DNA of 64,000 nt from Thiobacillus sp947085345 (GTDB lineage: Bacteria; Pseudomonadota; Gammaproteobacteria; Burkholderiales; Thiobacillaceae): assembly GCA_947085345.1 (NCBI GenBank), contig CAMTWC010000037.1:15086-79085 (forward strand). The letters run 5' to 3'. Within the stretch, counting starts at the first letter, position 1; each line of letters opens with the position of its first letter. Under the pieces are notes generated by a model, which was given only the letters and a program-made list of their open reading frames with translations, made no database searches and was not told where the DNA came from. Both the position numbers and the translations under genes were made by a program. Shown here in pieces: positions 16,231 to 25,864 of the stretch.

Positions 16231-18000
16231 ATGCAGACCATTCCGGGAATCACGCTTGCAACCGGGCGCTTCCGCCTCACAGACGGCGCGTTGCCGCCCG
16301 CGGGCCGCCACCTGTCGAACGCGCGCCTGGGCGACTGGCTGTCGGCCCGGGCGGACGCCCGGCACGCGTCGTCGCACGCACACGCCGTTCACGAAGCGGG
16401 GGTCAGCGTCCTCATCGAAGGCTATCTGTCCCACATCACGGGACAGCCGGCGCATGCACCCGCCGCCGTGCTGGCGCTTTACCTGGAGTCGGGACTCGAT
16501 TTCCTGCCCAGTCTGCGCGGCTCGTATACCGGCCTGATCCTCGACAGCCGCGACAACACGGCCCACCTGTTCAACGACCGGCGCGCCAGCCGCCCGCTTT
16601 ATTACCGGCAGGATGCGGACCGGTCCTTGCTGGCGGGCCCTGAAGTTGCCGGTCTGGCCTGTGCTGCGCCACCCTTGCAGGAAATCGATCCGGTGGCTGT
16701 TTGCGAATTTCTGATCTTCGCCAGTTATTACAACGACCGAACCCTGTTTCCCTCCATCAAAAAATTACCGCCTGCCTCGGTCATGAGTTTCGGACCGGAT
16801 TCGATGGCCATCCGCCGCTACTGGCAAACCCGGATCGAACCGGACAAGAATCCCGGCAGCGAGGATGAATGGGTGAAAGAAGCGCTTTCGCTTTTCAATC
16901 AGTCCACCCATAGACTGCTGGCGCATTGCGAGCATCCCTTTCTGTACCTGAGCGGGGGGCTCGATTCCCGCATGATCCTGGGCGGCCTGCGAGAAAACGG
17001 CTTTCGCATTCCCGCAGTCACCTACGGTACCCAGGAAGGCGACGACGCCCCGATTGCCCGCCAACTCGCCCAACACTGCGGTTTGCCGTTTACCTATCTC
17101 CCGATTTCCACGGCAAACCCCGAGGCGCATTTTGTCGATGCCGCACTTCGCGCCGATTGCCGCGCCGAAACGGTCGACACGCCATCGCTCGGATTGCTGC
17201 AGGATCAACTGGCAGAAACATACGATCAGTTTATCCAGGGGGACAAGAGTTATTACAGCTATCACGCCGCCACGCCAGACGAGGCGCTCATCCAGGCGGG
17301 CGTGTTTTCCTTTGCATTTGCCAACCGGCTGGGGGACCTGCTCGACCCTGCGGTTTTTCGACACGCCAGCAGCAGCATCGAACACACGCTCAGGGATGTA
17401 CGGTCGGCAGGCCGCAACATCGAGGCGCAGGACTTGCGGGACAAGGTCTATTTCGAACAGCGGTTGTTCAACCGGCAGAACGCATTCACCGCCGCCAATC
17501 TGCGCCGGTTCGAGCAGGCGCGGCCCTGGTTGGACGAGGACCTGGTGGACTGCCTGTTTTCAATGCCCGGCACCTTGCGTAGCGGAAACGCCCTTGCCAA
17601 GAAAATGCTGCAAAAAGCCCATCCCGATCTGGCCGCCATTCCGTTTGCCCACAAGGACTCAATCCCCCAGGCGCAGACTTACCGGCAATCCATCTCCGCC
17701 AGCCCGCCCCTGGCCGAATTCATCCGAATCCAGTTTCATCATCAACTCGATCCCCGTCTGGCTGCATTGTTCAGACCCGACAACCTGTTCGCACTCATCG
17801 ACAGTCTGCTCGCTGGCAGGCCCTACCCCATCCCCCATACCCGCTGGTGGCAGGCGTTGCCCGGAACCTGGCGAATCACCGCCAGACGATATCGCGCCGA
17901 CCGCATCCACCCCGTCAGCGTCATGATGCGTCTGATGCAGATCAACCTCTATCTCAATGAGGTGCGTCAGAATCACACTCCACCATTGAACCAGGCCTGA
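16231..18000 (+). CDS. Asparagine synthase-like protein without a glutaminase cysteine
   Basis: A 589-residue protein with a C-terminal asparagine synthase domain: the ATP pyrophosphatase loop LSGGLDSRMI begins at residue 240. The N-terminal half resembles the class II glutamine amidotransferase fold (LIEGYLSH, FNDRRASRPLYY), but the protein starts MQTIPGI, not Met-Cys-Gly, so the nucleophilic Cys2 is missing. It probably adenylates a carboxylate and accepts free ammonia or another amine, or no amine at all. Such homologues in sugar clusters are thought to amidate uronic acids or form sugar amides. That substrate assignment is inference. Confidence 0.78.
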   Translation: MQTIPGITLATGRFRLTDGALPPAGRHLSNARLGDWLSARADARHASSHAHAVHEAGVSVLIEGYLSHITGQPAHAPAAVLALYLESGLDFLPSLRGSYTGLILDSRDNTAHLFNDRRASRPLYYRQDADRSLLAGPEVAGLACAAPPLQEIDPVAVCEFLIFASYYNDRTLFPSIKKLPPASVMSFGPDSMAIRRYWQTRIEPDKNPGSEDEWVKEALSLFNQSTHRLLAHCEHPFLYLSGGLDSRMILGGLRENGFRIPAVTYGTQEGDDAPIARQLAQHCGLPFTYLPISTANPEAHFVDAALRADCRAETVDTPSLGLLQDQLAETYDQFIQGDKSYYSYHAATPDEALIQAGVFSFAFANRLGDLLDPAVFRHASSSIEHTLRDVRSAGRNIEAQDLRDKVYFEQRLFNRQNAFTAANLRRFEQARPWLDEDLVDCLFSMPGTLRSGNALAKKMLQKAHPDLAAIPFAHKDSIPQAQTYRQSISASPPLAEFIRIQFHHQLDPRLAALFRPDNLFALIDSLLAGRPYPIPHTRWWQALPGTWRITARRYRADRIHPVSVMMRLMQINLYLNEVRQNHTPPLNQA

Positions 18001-18009
18001 CCGATCACC

Positions 18010-18930
18010 ATGTCCCGACTTGTTTTCGCTTTTTGCACCTACAACCGCGCCGACCGGCTGGAGAAACTGGTGGCTGCCATGCGCGCGCAAAGCTGCCCGG
18101 TTCCGTTCGAGATTCTCACCGTCAACAACAACAGCAGCGACAACACGGTCGAAGTCCTGGCCCGCCTGGCCCAACTTCCCGGCCCTGTTTTGCGCTGGGT
18201 GACCGAGCCGGTTCAGGGTATTGTCGCCGCGCGCAACCGCGCGATCGAGGAATCGATCGATAGCGACATCATGGTTTTTATCGACGACGACGAGACACCC
18301 CTGCCCGGCATCCTGGAAGCGGCCGCCCACGCCATCCTCAACGAAGGCGCGCAATGCGCCGGCGGCCGGGTCGAGATGGACTTCTCCCACACCCCGCGCC
18401 CGGCATGGCTGGGCAACGAGCTGCTGGGCTTTCTGGCAGCGGTCGATCACGGCCCCGATGCCTTCTGGATCGAGGATGCCGCCACGCCCATCTGGACAGC
18501 CAACGTCGCCTACGACATGCGCCTGTTCCGCGACGATCCGGGCCTGCGGTTCGACAAACGCTACGATCGCAAGGGCAACGTCGTCGGCGGCGGCTCCGAT
18601 GCCATCATGTTTCGCACCCTGCTCGACCGCAAGGTACGAATCCGCTATTGCCCCGGCATGGCCGTGCTGCATGCCGTCGAACCCTGGCGGCTGACGCGCA
18701 GCTACTTTCTCAAGCTGCACTACCGGGCGGGCCTGCGTCATGGGCTGCATCAATTGCCGCTCTATCCAAAAACAGTGCTGGGCCTGCCCCCCTTTCTGGT
18801 CGCCCAGTTTCTGCGTCAGGCCATCAAGGCAATCAGCATGCAGTTCGCCCAGCGTCCGGGGGCGCTGCGGCAGGGCATGAATGCCTCCCACACCCTGGGC
18901 GCCCTGATGGGCTACCGCTCGCGATCGTGA
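18010..18930 (+). CDS. Glycosyltransferase family 2
   Basis: A GT2 enzyme of 306 residues: FAFCTYNRAD at the N-terminus, TVNNNSSDNT as the nucleotide-binding stretch and FIDDDETP as the DxD-like metal site. The GGSDAIMF region in the middle is typical of GT2 enzymes in exopolysaccharide loci. It lies 9 bases after the asparagine-synthase homologue, and its stop overlaps the GTG start of the following fusion gene (GTGA, 18927-18930), so the two are translationally coupled. Its donor is unknown. Confidence 0.85.
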   Translation: MSRLVFAFCTYNRADRLEKLVAAMRAQSCPVPFEILTVNNNSSDNTVEVLARLAQLPGPVLRWVTEPVQGIVAARNRAIEESIDSDIMVFIDDDETPLPGILEAAAHAILNEGAQCAGGRVEMDFSHTPRPAWLGNELLGFLAAVDHGPDAFWIEDAATPIWTANVAYDMRLFRDDPGLRFDKRYDRKGNVVGGGSDAIMFRTLLDRKVRIRYCPGMAVLHAVEPWRLTRSYFLKLHYRAGLRHGLHQLPLYPKTVLGLPPFLVAQFLRQAIKAISMQFAQRPGALRQGMNASHTLGALMGYRSRS

Positions 18931-21900
18931 CGCAACTGACTGTCCTGATCTGCACCCACAACCGGGCCGATCTGCTGGAACGGGTGCTGGCTTCGCTCAA
19001 CGCGGCAAAACGGCCTGCCATGCCGGTGCAGATTCTGGTGGCGGCCAACGCCTGCACCGACGATACGATAGCTCGCATGCAGGCGTATCAGGTTCGGCAG
19101 ACCGAACAGGGCTGGTTACCGCTGCGGTTGATCGAAGTGCCCAACCCCGGCAAGTCACATGCGCTGAATCGCGCCATTCCCGAGATTGACACCGAACTCA
19201 CCGCCTTTGTCGATGACGACCATCGGGTCGATGAACACTATCTGGTTGCCATCGAGCAGGCGGCGAAGACCTGGCCGGATGCCGGACTGTATTGTGGCCG
19301 CATCCGGCCCGACTGGGACGGCAGCGAACCGGCATGGGTACACGACGAGGGGCCCTACCGGATTTATCCTTTGCCGGTGCCGCGCTACGACCAGGACAGC
19401 CAGCCGAAGACGATCACCCCCGAAGAGGGGCCCATCCCCGGCGGCGGCAATCTGGTGGTGCGGCGCCCTGTGTTCGAACTGGCCGGAAAATTTTCCACCG
19501 AATTGGGACCGCACGGACACGACCTGGGCGGCGGCGAAGACAGCGAATACGTACTGCGCGCAATGATGCGCGGCGTGCGCTGCCAATACGTCCCGGACAT
19601 GGTGCAGCATCATTACGTCGACGTGAAACGGCTCAATCTCGGCTACCTGCTGAAAAAGGGCTACCAACGCACCCGCTCCACCTCACGTATCCACGGCAAT
19701 GGCCGGGTGCCGCTCTTCATGTGGCGAAAACTGGCTGAATACGGTTTCCACAGCCTATTCACCCTGTCGTGGGCCAAGCGGCGGTTTTACTGGGTGCGCA
19801 CCGCTGCTGCGCTGGGCGAGATCCACGGGCGCAGCGAATCGGGACATCGCGGCAAGCATCTGGCATTGCCGCCCGACCGCGGCATGCTGCAGGTGGAAGG
19901 GCTGGCATTGCTCACCGCTGCCAGCGGGTTGCTTGCCTGGTTAGCCAGCGGCGATACACGCTGGGCCGGCCTGCTTCCAGCACTTGGCGTGGCGGGGATC
20001 GGCGCAGCCGCGCTGCTCGCCAAGTCCTTGCTCGACTTTTCGCAGACCGGGCCGCGCATCCGCGAGGAAGTGCTTACCCATTACCAGCGCTACACCCTGT
20101 TTGCGCTGGCACGGCTGACCGCCTGGACGTTCATGTTGATGCTGTTTACGGGTGGCGCAGGAGTATTGCTGTATTTCATGCTCAATACGGTGCTCGGCGC
20201 CCCCTGGTCGAGGGGTCTCGCCTTCATTGCCGCCATTCTGGGCGTGCTGGGCGCATTCGCGCTGCAATTCATCCGCAAGCTGCGGTTCAACCCTGGCCTG
20301 CTGGTCGCATCGATGCATTACCGTCTGAGTCGCTTGTATCGGCTGTGGCGCTGGATGACGCCGGCGCGCATCTCGCAACTGCAGTCGCTCGGGATCGGAA
20401 TGATCGGGCTGTTGCTGGCGGCGTCATCCTGGCAATTGGCGACCGAAAACCGTGTCGCCGATCTGATTGCGCTGTGGGCGGCCACACTGTTCCTTGCCGG
20501 AACAATCACCTGGGCGGGATGGCAGCCGCAAGCACGTGCCCCGCGCAAGCGGCCTGCCCGCTCGGCCGGTGCGCCCCCCAACATTCTGATGGTCGGCTCC
20601 GACACGTTGCGCGCCGACCGGCTTGGCGCATTCGGATACCACCGCGTGCTGACCCCCCACATCGACCAGTTGGCCGATACCGGCGCGCTGTTCAGCAATT
20701 GTTATGTTCCGTGCGCGCGCACCGCACCGAGCCTGATTTCCATGCTGACCGGCACCTGGCCGCACACCCACGGCGTCCGCGACAACTATGTGGACGACGA
20801 GAACACACGGCTGAAAGCGGATGCCCTGCCCACGCTTCTGAAACAGGCTGGGTATCGTACTGCTGCGATTTCGGACTGGTGCGGCGCTGACATGGGCAAG
20901 TTTTCGTTCGGTTTCGATTACACCGACCTGCCGGAAGACCAGTGGAACCTGAAATACCTGATCCGCCAAGGCCCCAAGGATTTGCGCCTGTTCATCTCGC
21001 TATTCACCCACAACCGGCTGGGGCGGATGCTGCTGCCCGAACTGTACTACCTCGGCGGGGTGCCGCTGACGCAGCCGCTAGGCAAGCGCGCACGGCGGCT
21101 GGTGTCGCGTCTGGCAGAAAGCGCGCAGCCCTTCTTTCTCAACGTGTTCTATTCCACCACGCATCCGCCTTTCGCCTCGGAATGGCCGTGGTACACGCGT
21201 TTCGCCGACCCCGCCTATGCGGGCGAATCCAAGTTTGCAATGGCGCGCCTGACGGATCCGTTCGAGATCATTCGCCGCCAGGGCGCGCCCAGAGATGAAT
21301 TCGACCTCGACCAGATCATCGATCTGTACGACGGCTGCGTCGCCGAGTTCGACGACGAAGTGGGCAGGATGCTGGCGCATCTCGAAGCCTGCGGTCTGGC
21401 GGAGAACACGATCGTCGTCGTCTATTCCGACCACGGCATGGAGTTTTTCGAACACGACACCTGGGGCCAGGGCAATTCGGCGGTGGGAGAAGCCAGCCCC
21501 CGCATCCCGCTCGTCATCCGCGACCCCCGCCTGGCACCGCGCGGCCAGGTGGACACGGTCGTGCGTTCGATCGATCTCGCTCCCACCCTGCTCGAACTCG
21601 TCGATGCGCCGCCTGTCGCCGGCATGGACGGCGTGTCACTCGCGGGCTGCCTGAAGCAGGCCCCCTGCCCCGAACTCGACGCGTTCAATGAAACCGGCAT
21701 CTGGATTGCCGACATTCCCGGCATGCCCGACGCACACCTGCGCTATCCGGGCCTGCTGGAACTGATGGAAGTGCCTGACCGCGTCAGCGGCACCCTGACG
21801 ATCAAGCCGGAATACAGCAACGCAATCCTTGCGGCCAAGGACCGCATGATTCGTCATGGGCACTGGAAACTGACCTATCAACCCCTGCGTGACGGCGAGC

Positions 21901-22046
21901 TGCTCCAGCTATTCGATGTCGCCGCCGACCCCATGTGCAAAAACAATCTGATCGGCCAGCACCCGGATATGACCGCCATGCTGTGGCAGCGGTTGAACGG
22001 GTGGATCGGTCGTGTTCCGGATATGCCGAGCAAGCAGTGGCCTTAA
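18927..22046 (+). CDS. Three-part fusion: GT2, membrane region, alkaline-phosphatase-superfamily domain
   Basis: A protein of 1039 residues combining three parts. Residues 1 to about 300 are a GT2 domain (LICTHNRADL, FVDDDHRVD, GGGEDSEY). About residues 320-540 hold some six membrane segments. From about 550 to the end is a sulfatase/phosphotransferase domain of the alkaline phosphatase superfamily, with metal-site motifs VGSDTLRADRLG and YSDHGMEF (D835, H836). Where sulfatases have the formylglycine Cys (CxPSR) this protein has T599 in the stretch TAPSLISMLTG. A threonine nucleophile is used by phosphoethanolamine and phosphoglycerol transferases and by phosphodiesterases, so a phospho-group transferase or hydrolase is likelier than a sulfatase. 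The start is a GTG coupled to the previous stop. Confidence 0.8.
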   Translation: MTQLTVLICTHNRADLLERVLASLNAAKRPAMPVQILVAANACTDDTIARMQAYQVRQTEQGWLPLRLIEVPNPGKSHALNRAIPEIDTELTAFVDDDHRVDEHYLVAIEQAAKTWPDAGLYCGRIRPDWDGSEPAWVHDEGPYRIYPLPVPRYDQDSQPKTITPEEGPIPGGGNLVVRRPVFELAGKFSTELGPHGHDLGGGEDSEYVLRAMMRGVRCQYVPDMVQHHYVDVKRLNLGYLLKKGYQRTRSTSRIHGNGRVPLFMWRKLAEYGFHSLFTLSWAKRRFYWVRTAAALGEIHGRSESGHRGKHLALPPDRGMLQVEGLALLTAASGLLAWLASGDTRWAGLLPALGVAGIGAAALLAKSLLDFSQTGPRIREEVLTHYQRYTLFALARLTAWTFMLMLFTGGAGVLLYFMLNTVLGAPWSRGLAFIAAILGVLGAFALQFIRKLRFNPGLLVASMHYRLSRLYRLWRWMTPARISQLQSLGIGMIGLLLAASSWQLATENRVADLIALWAATLFLAGTITWAGWQPQARAPRKRPARSAGAPPNILMVGSDTLRADRLGAFGYHRVLTPHIDQLADTGALFSNCYVPCARTAPSLISMLTGTWPHTHGVRDNYVDDENTRLKADALPTLLKQAGYRTAAISDWCGADMGKFSFGFDYTDLPEDQWNLKYLIRQGPKDLRLFISLFTHNRLGRMLLPELYYLGGVPLTQPLGKRARRLVSRLAESAQPFFLNVFYSTTHPPFASEWPWYTRFADPAYAGESKFAMARLTDPFEIIRRQGAPRDEFDLDQIIDLYDGCVAEFDDEVGRMLAHLEACGLAENTIVVVYSDHGMEFFEHDTWGQGNSAVGEASPRIPLVIRDPRLAPRGQVDTVVRSIDLAPTLLELVDAPPVAGMDGVSLAGCLKQAPCPELDAFNETGIWIADIPGMPDAHLRYPGLLELMEVPDRVSGTLTIKPEYSNAILAAKDRMIRHGHWKLTYQPLRDGELLQLFDVAADPMCKNNLIGQHPDMTAMLWQRLNGWIGRVPDMPSKQWP

Positions 22047-22058
22047 AGGAGAAGTTGA

Positions 22059-22769
22059 ATGCCATTCAAATCCTTCGTCAAACGATCCTTGCGCCAGCTA
22101 GGCTACAAAATCGAGAAAATCGACCCCCTGGAGGAAAGCATCCCGGCCGACTACAACCATTCGCCGTTTCTTCCACGGGTCTATCGTGGCGCGCTGGATC
22201 GCTATCTTTATTTCAAGGACATGGTGGAAAAGGTGCGGGACGTGGACGGCGACATTGTCGAATGCGGCGTCTCGCTCGGGCATGGCGCCTTGCTCTTTAC
22301 CCTGTTCAGTGACTATATCGGAAAACCGCGAACCTACTTCGGCTTCGACTCCTTCGAGGGATTCCCGGATCCCGTCGAAAAAGACGAAATCACGCCCATC
22401 AAGGGCAAGGGATTCTGGGCCAATCCACCGGACGCCGTTCTCAGAGTCCTGCATGACGGACGACTGGGGGATGAACTCATCCAGGAACGCATCCGCCTTG
22501 TCAAAGGCTGGTTCGACCAGACCCTGCCCCGGTTCGAAGGGCGCATCGCCCTGCTGCATCTCGACTGCGACTTGTACGAATCCTACAAGCTTTCTCTCGA
22601 GACGCTTTACGACAAGGTCCAGCCCGGGGGGGCAATCATGTTCGACGAATATGGCGACACGCGCTGGCCAGGCGCCACCAAGGCAATCGACGCGTTTTTC
22701 AGCGACAAGCCTGAAAGCATACAACCCCACCCCAAATGCACTTGGAAATATCACGTCGTCAAACAATGA
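22059..22769 (+). CDS. TylF/MycF-type sugar O-methyltransferase
   Basis: A 236-residue SAM-dependent methyltransferase resembling the TylF/MycF (macrocin O-methyltransferase) family. Key stretches are DIVECGVSLGHGA (SAM loop), FGFDSFEGFPDP, LLHLDCDLYESY and IMFDEYGD, whose acidic residues bind the metal and the sugar diol in characterised members. A strong Shine-Dalgarno (AAAGGAGA) lies just ahead of the ATG. Within the island it would methylate a hydroxyl of one sugar. It follows the fusion gene after 12 bases and is presumably cotranscribed with it. Confidence 0.82.
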   Translation: MPFKSFVKRSLRQLGYKIEKIDPLEESIPADYNHSPFLPRVYRGALDRYLYFKDMVEKVRDVDGDIVECGVSLGHGALLFTLFSDYIGKPRTYFGFDSFEGFPDPVEKDEITPIKGKGFWANPPDAVLRVLHDGRLGDELIQERIRLVKGWFDQTLPRFEGRIALLHLDCDLYESYKLSLETLYDKVQPGGAIMFDEYGDTRWPGATKAIDAFFSDKPESIQPHPKCTWKYHVVKQ

Positions 22770-22799
22770 TCGCCACGCCCACACCCCGAACCCGATTCA

Positions 22800-23897
22800 A
22801 TGAACACGAAACCCGTAGTCTGCTTCTTCACCAACAGCGCAGGGGACTGGGGCGGCGCCAGCCGCGTTCTCTACACCAATCTATGGCAGCTCGACACGAG
22901 CAAAATCGACCCCATCCTGATCCTGCCCCGCCAGGGCCCCATCGAGCCCGAACTGGAGGCGCACGGGTTGCGCTACGAAGTCTGGTCGTCCTTTACAGAA
23001 CCCGGGGCGCCGGCGGCCTACCTTCGATCCCTCTGGAAGGCGTGGCGTTTTTTTCGCCGAGAGCGTGTCGAGATCATCCATCTCAACGGTTCGAACTTCT
23101 GGCGACCGGCGGAACTGCTCGCCGCAAGGCTCGCGGGGATCCCAATCCTTGCGCACTACCATGTCATCAACCATAAACCCTCGCCGGCAATGCACTGGTG
23201 CCGTGCAGCGATTGCAGTATCGCGCTACACCGCCGAGCAGTCCGGGCCGCCGGGCCTCCCCAAACCCGTCATCTACAACCCTATCAACCTTGCCCGTTTC
23301 GATGCGGGGCACAGCCTGCGCAGTGAGCTGGGGCTCACCGAATCCGATGTGGTCGTTTCCTTCCTTGGACAGATTCGCGACATCAAGGGTGTGGGCGATT
23401 TCATCGCCATGGCGAGAAAAATTCCGGAGCCAAACGCCCGTTTCCTGATTGCAGGCGAGTGTCGCGACCCGAAGAAATTTCCCGGCTCATATTCTGAACA
23501 GAACCTGAAGGACATGGCGGGGGGCGATGCCCGCATCCGCTACATCGGCTATGTGAAGGAGGTGGAAAACGTCTACCACACCTCAGACATCGTGGTCGTG
23601 CCCTCGCGCTGGCAGGAGCCACTGGGCCTCATCAACCTGGAGGCCGGCGCCTGCCGGAAGCCGGTTGTCGCCACTCGCGTAGGTGGCATTCCCGAGGTGG
23701 TGGAGGACGGGGTGAACGGCTATCTGGTCGAAGCGGGAGACGTCGATGCGCTGGCGGTACGGGTGGCGACCCTGATTGCCGACCCATCCATGCGCACCCG
23801 CATGGGAGAGGCCGGCCGCGCCCGGGTGGAGCGGAACTTCACAACGCGTCCTGTGAGGGAATTCGAAACGCTTTTGCTGAGTTACGCCCGCCCCTGA
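22800..23897 (+). CDS. Glycosyltransferase family 4
   Basis: A GT-B-fold family 4 glycosyltransferase of 365 residues. The N-terminal FTNSAGDWGGASRVL is the acceptor-side glycine-rich loop. The C-terminal PSRWQEPLGLINLEAGACRKP region contains the E-x7-E nucleotide-sugar motif, and VATRVGGIPEVV follows. It is the last gene of block A and converges with the TPR gene, with only 11 bases between the stops. The sugar it transfers is not predictable from sequence. Confidence 0.87.
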   Translation: MNTKPVVCFFTNSAGDWGGASRVLYTNLWQLDTSKIDPILILPRQGPIEPELEAHGLRYEVWSSFTEPGAPAAYLRSLWKAWRFFRRERVEIIHLNGSNFWRPAELLAARLAGIPILAHYHVINHKPSPAMHWCRAAIAVSRYTAEQSGPPGLPKPVIYNPINLARFDAGHSLRSELGLTESDVVVSFLGQIRDIKGVGDFIAMARKIPEPNARFLIAGECRDPKKFPGSYSEQNLKDMAGGDARIRYIGYVKEVENVYHTSDIVVVPSRWQEPLGLINLEAGACRKPVVATRVGGIPEVVEDGVNGYLVEAGDVDALAVRVATLIADPSMRTRMGEAGRARVERNFTTRPVREFETLLLSYARP

Positions 23898-23908
23898 CTG
23901 GCTTATTC

Positions 23909-24700
23909 CTAGTCGGGTGGGCAAAAACGGCAATAGGGATTCTTGGGCGTGCCAATCGTGGGCAGTGATGATTCCGTTGTGGCCGTCGGTTTGGGTTCCG
24001 GGGAAGCCGCGGCAGTGGGCGCCGACTCAATCACCGTTTCGGCAGCGGGCGCTGTTGCGGCAGGTTGCGGTTCGGGTTCGGCCGCCTTGGCAACGAGGGG
24101 TTCCGGAAAGGGTTCCTTTCCACCCAGTTCCAGATAACGGCGCTGCAGAGCCTTGGAATCGGGCACGTGGCGCAGGCCCTCGGTAACGATTTCCAGCGCA
24201 CGGGCGGGAGACTTGCCCGCCACATTCAACTCCGCCAACTGCAGATAGGGTTTGACGAACCGGGGATCGATGGACAGCGCGTGCTTGAATTCCCTCACCG
24301 CTTCGGCCGGTCTGCGCATCAGCTTGAACACCTCGCCACGGTGGGAATACAACTCTGCGCGCAGCGTGAAATCCGGCTTTTCCGCTTTCACCATGTAATC
24401 GAAGTTGTTCATGGCGTTTTGCAGATAGAAACCGCGGTCCCTGGCGGTTCTTGCGCCCCAGTAACGGTTGACGAAATTGATGCCCGCGCAAAAGTGATGC
24501 AGGTCAATGTAGTTCGCGCCGATCCGGTCGCGCCAGCCCTTCCACTCCGGGGACTGAGGGGGCGCATTGAATTTGACCTGGCAATAAGCGGGCAAGCTCA
24601 GCATTTCAGCGTCGGTAGGCCGGGGAGCAGCTTCGAGAGCGTGTGCGGCATTGATCCCGCTTGTCAGGCCCAGCAAAACGAAGAGCGTTCTTGCCGTCAT
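23909..24700 (-). CDS. Exported TPR-repeat protein
   Basis: A protein of about 263 residues with a signal peptide (MTARTLFVLLGLTSGINAAHA, cleavage near residue 21), a Cys-containing N-terminal domain (YCQVKF, HHFCAGINF) and two or three TPR-like helix pairs (ELYSHRGEVFKLMRRPAEAV, then SIDPRFVKPYLQLAEL). A low-complexity Pro/Ala/Glu tail ends in a Cys-rich CRFCPPD. The ATG at 24700 has GAGGG 8 bases upstream; an ATG at 24715 overlapping the upstream stop is an alternative. It is the last gene of block B. It may be a periplasmic assembly factor for polysaccharide export, but no characterised family is recognised. Confidence 0.7.
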   Translation of the reverse strand: MTARTLFVLLGLTSGINAAHALEAAPRPTDAEMLSLPAYCQVKFNAPPQSPEWKGWRDRIGANYIDLHHFCAGINFVNRYWGARTARDRGFYLQNAMNNFDYMVKAEKPDFTLRAELYSHRGEVFKLMRRPAEAVREFKHALSIDPRFVKPYLQLAELNVAGKSPARALEIVTEGLRHVPDSKALQRRYLELGGKEPFPEPLVAKAAEPEPQPAATAPAAETVIESAPTAAASPEPKPTATTESSLPTIGTPKNPYCRFCPPD

Positions 24701-24711
24701 GTTCGTTTCCC

Positions 24712-25860
24712 TCATTGAAAAGCATCCTTCAGATGGCGTGTCTTGTCCGCCACCCGATCCCAATCAAACTCGCTACGCGCCCGCTCGAGGGCAGCCATTC
24801 CCATCTCGAGCGTGCTGTGGGCATCAGTCAGGAACTGATGTAGCGCTTCAGCCACGGCTGTTGCTTGTGTTCCGTCGACGCGCCGGCCCGTCACCCCGTC
24901 CATGACCGCCGCGCTGGTTCCGCCCGCGTGCCCCGCTATGGCCGGCTTGCCGCAAGCGGCCGCCTCGATGAACACCATGCCGAAGCCTTCGTTGTCGCCA
25001 TCGATCTCGCGGTTGGGCATGGCAAAAACATCGCAGGCATTCATCCAGCGCGGCAGGTCGGCCTCGCTGACCGCGCCGATTCGATGGGCAACGCCATGCA
25101 GATTATGTTCCCGTATCAGGCCATCCAGATAGTCGGCATCCTCGCCGATGCCGGCAATGACGTATCGGACGGAAATGCCCTCGCCCCTCAGCTGTGCGAC
25201 GGCACGGATCATCTGGTCGAAGCCCTTGCGACGCGACAGCCGGCCAACCGAGAAAACCAGCTTGTCATCGGGGCCGATGCCGAGGCTTTCGCGCAAGCCG
25301 CTGACGTCCAGCCCCGGCCTGAACACCGACACGTCGACGCCCGGATAGATGATGCTGATGCGCGCCGCGTCGACGCCCATCTCCAATAGCGTGTCACGCG
25401 TGTGTTCGCTGTTTGCGATCACGCGGTCGGCATGGCGCAGGGCGAAGCGCATGGCCTTGTATTTTCTGTCGCGCCCCCAGGTGGTGAGTTCCTCGCCGTG
25501 GGCATAGATCACCACGGGGCGGAAGGTGAGGCGAGCGACGGCCCATGCCACCAGCCCTTCGGGCAGCGCGCGGAAGGCATGAATCGCATCGAAGCGATGC
25601 GTGATTGCCAGCCACAGGGATTTGAAGAAGAAGCACGCATACATCGCCAGCGATTCGGGACGCAGCCAGGGCACACGCTTGAGGTTGAGGCGGTGGATGG
25701 TGTTGGGGTGGACGTCGTCGACTTCGTTTGCACCCGGCACGTCGGCGGTGACGATGTGGATTTCCTTGCCGCCGAGGCGCTTGTACACCTCGGCCGCCCA
25801 CACGGCGGTGCCGCCCTTGGTGGGCAGGAAGAGTTCGGTCAGAACGAGCAGACGGTTCAA
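24712..25860 (-). CDS. Glycosyltransferase family 4
   Basis: A GT4 enzyme of 382 residues. The N-terminal TELFLPTKGGTAVWA loop and HGEELTTWG lie in the acceptor domain. The C-terminal domain has FSVGRLSRRKGFD and the donor-binding NEGFGMVFIEAAACGKP with the E-x7-E motif, then GHAGGTSAAV. It begins 4 bases after the GT2 gene upstream and ends against the TPR gene start, so it belongs to the tight block B operon. Confidence 0.88.
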   Translation of the reverse strand: MNRLLVLTELFLPTKGGTAVWAAEVYKRLGGKEIHIVTADVPGANEVDDVHPNTIHRLNLKRVPWLRPESLAMYACFFFKSLWLAITHRFDAIHAFRALPEGLVAWAVARLTFRPVVIYAHGEELTTWGRDRKYKAMRFALRHADRVIANSEHTRDTLLEMGVDAARISIIYPGVDVSVFRPGLDVSGLRESLGIGPDDKLVFSVGRLSRRKGFDQMIRAVAQLRGEGISVRYVIAGIGEDADYLDGLIREHNLHGVAHRIGAVSEADLPRWMNACDVFAMPNREIDGDNEGFGMVFIEAAACGKPAIAGHAGGTSAAVMDGVTGRRVDGTQATAVAEALHQFLTDAHSTLEMGMAALERARSEFDWDRVADKTRHLKDAFQ

Positions 25861-25864
25861 GCGA

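Noticed and set aside
20571..22046. Calling the C-terminal domain of the fusion a sulfatase
   Set aside because: The formylglycine Cys/Ser is replaced by Thr, so a true sulfatase reaction is unlikely; a sulfate link is suggested by the sulfotransferases only.
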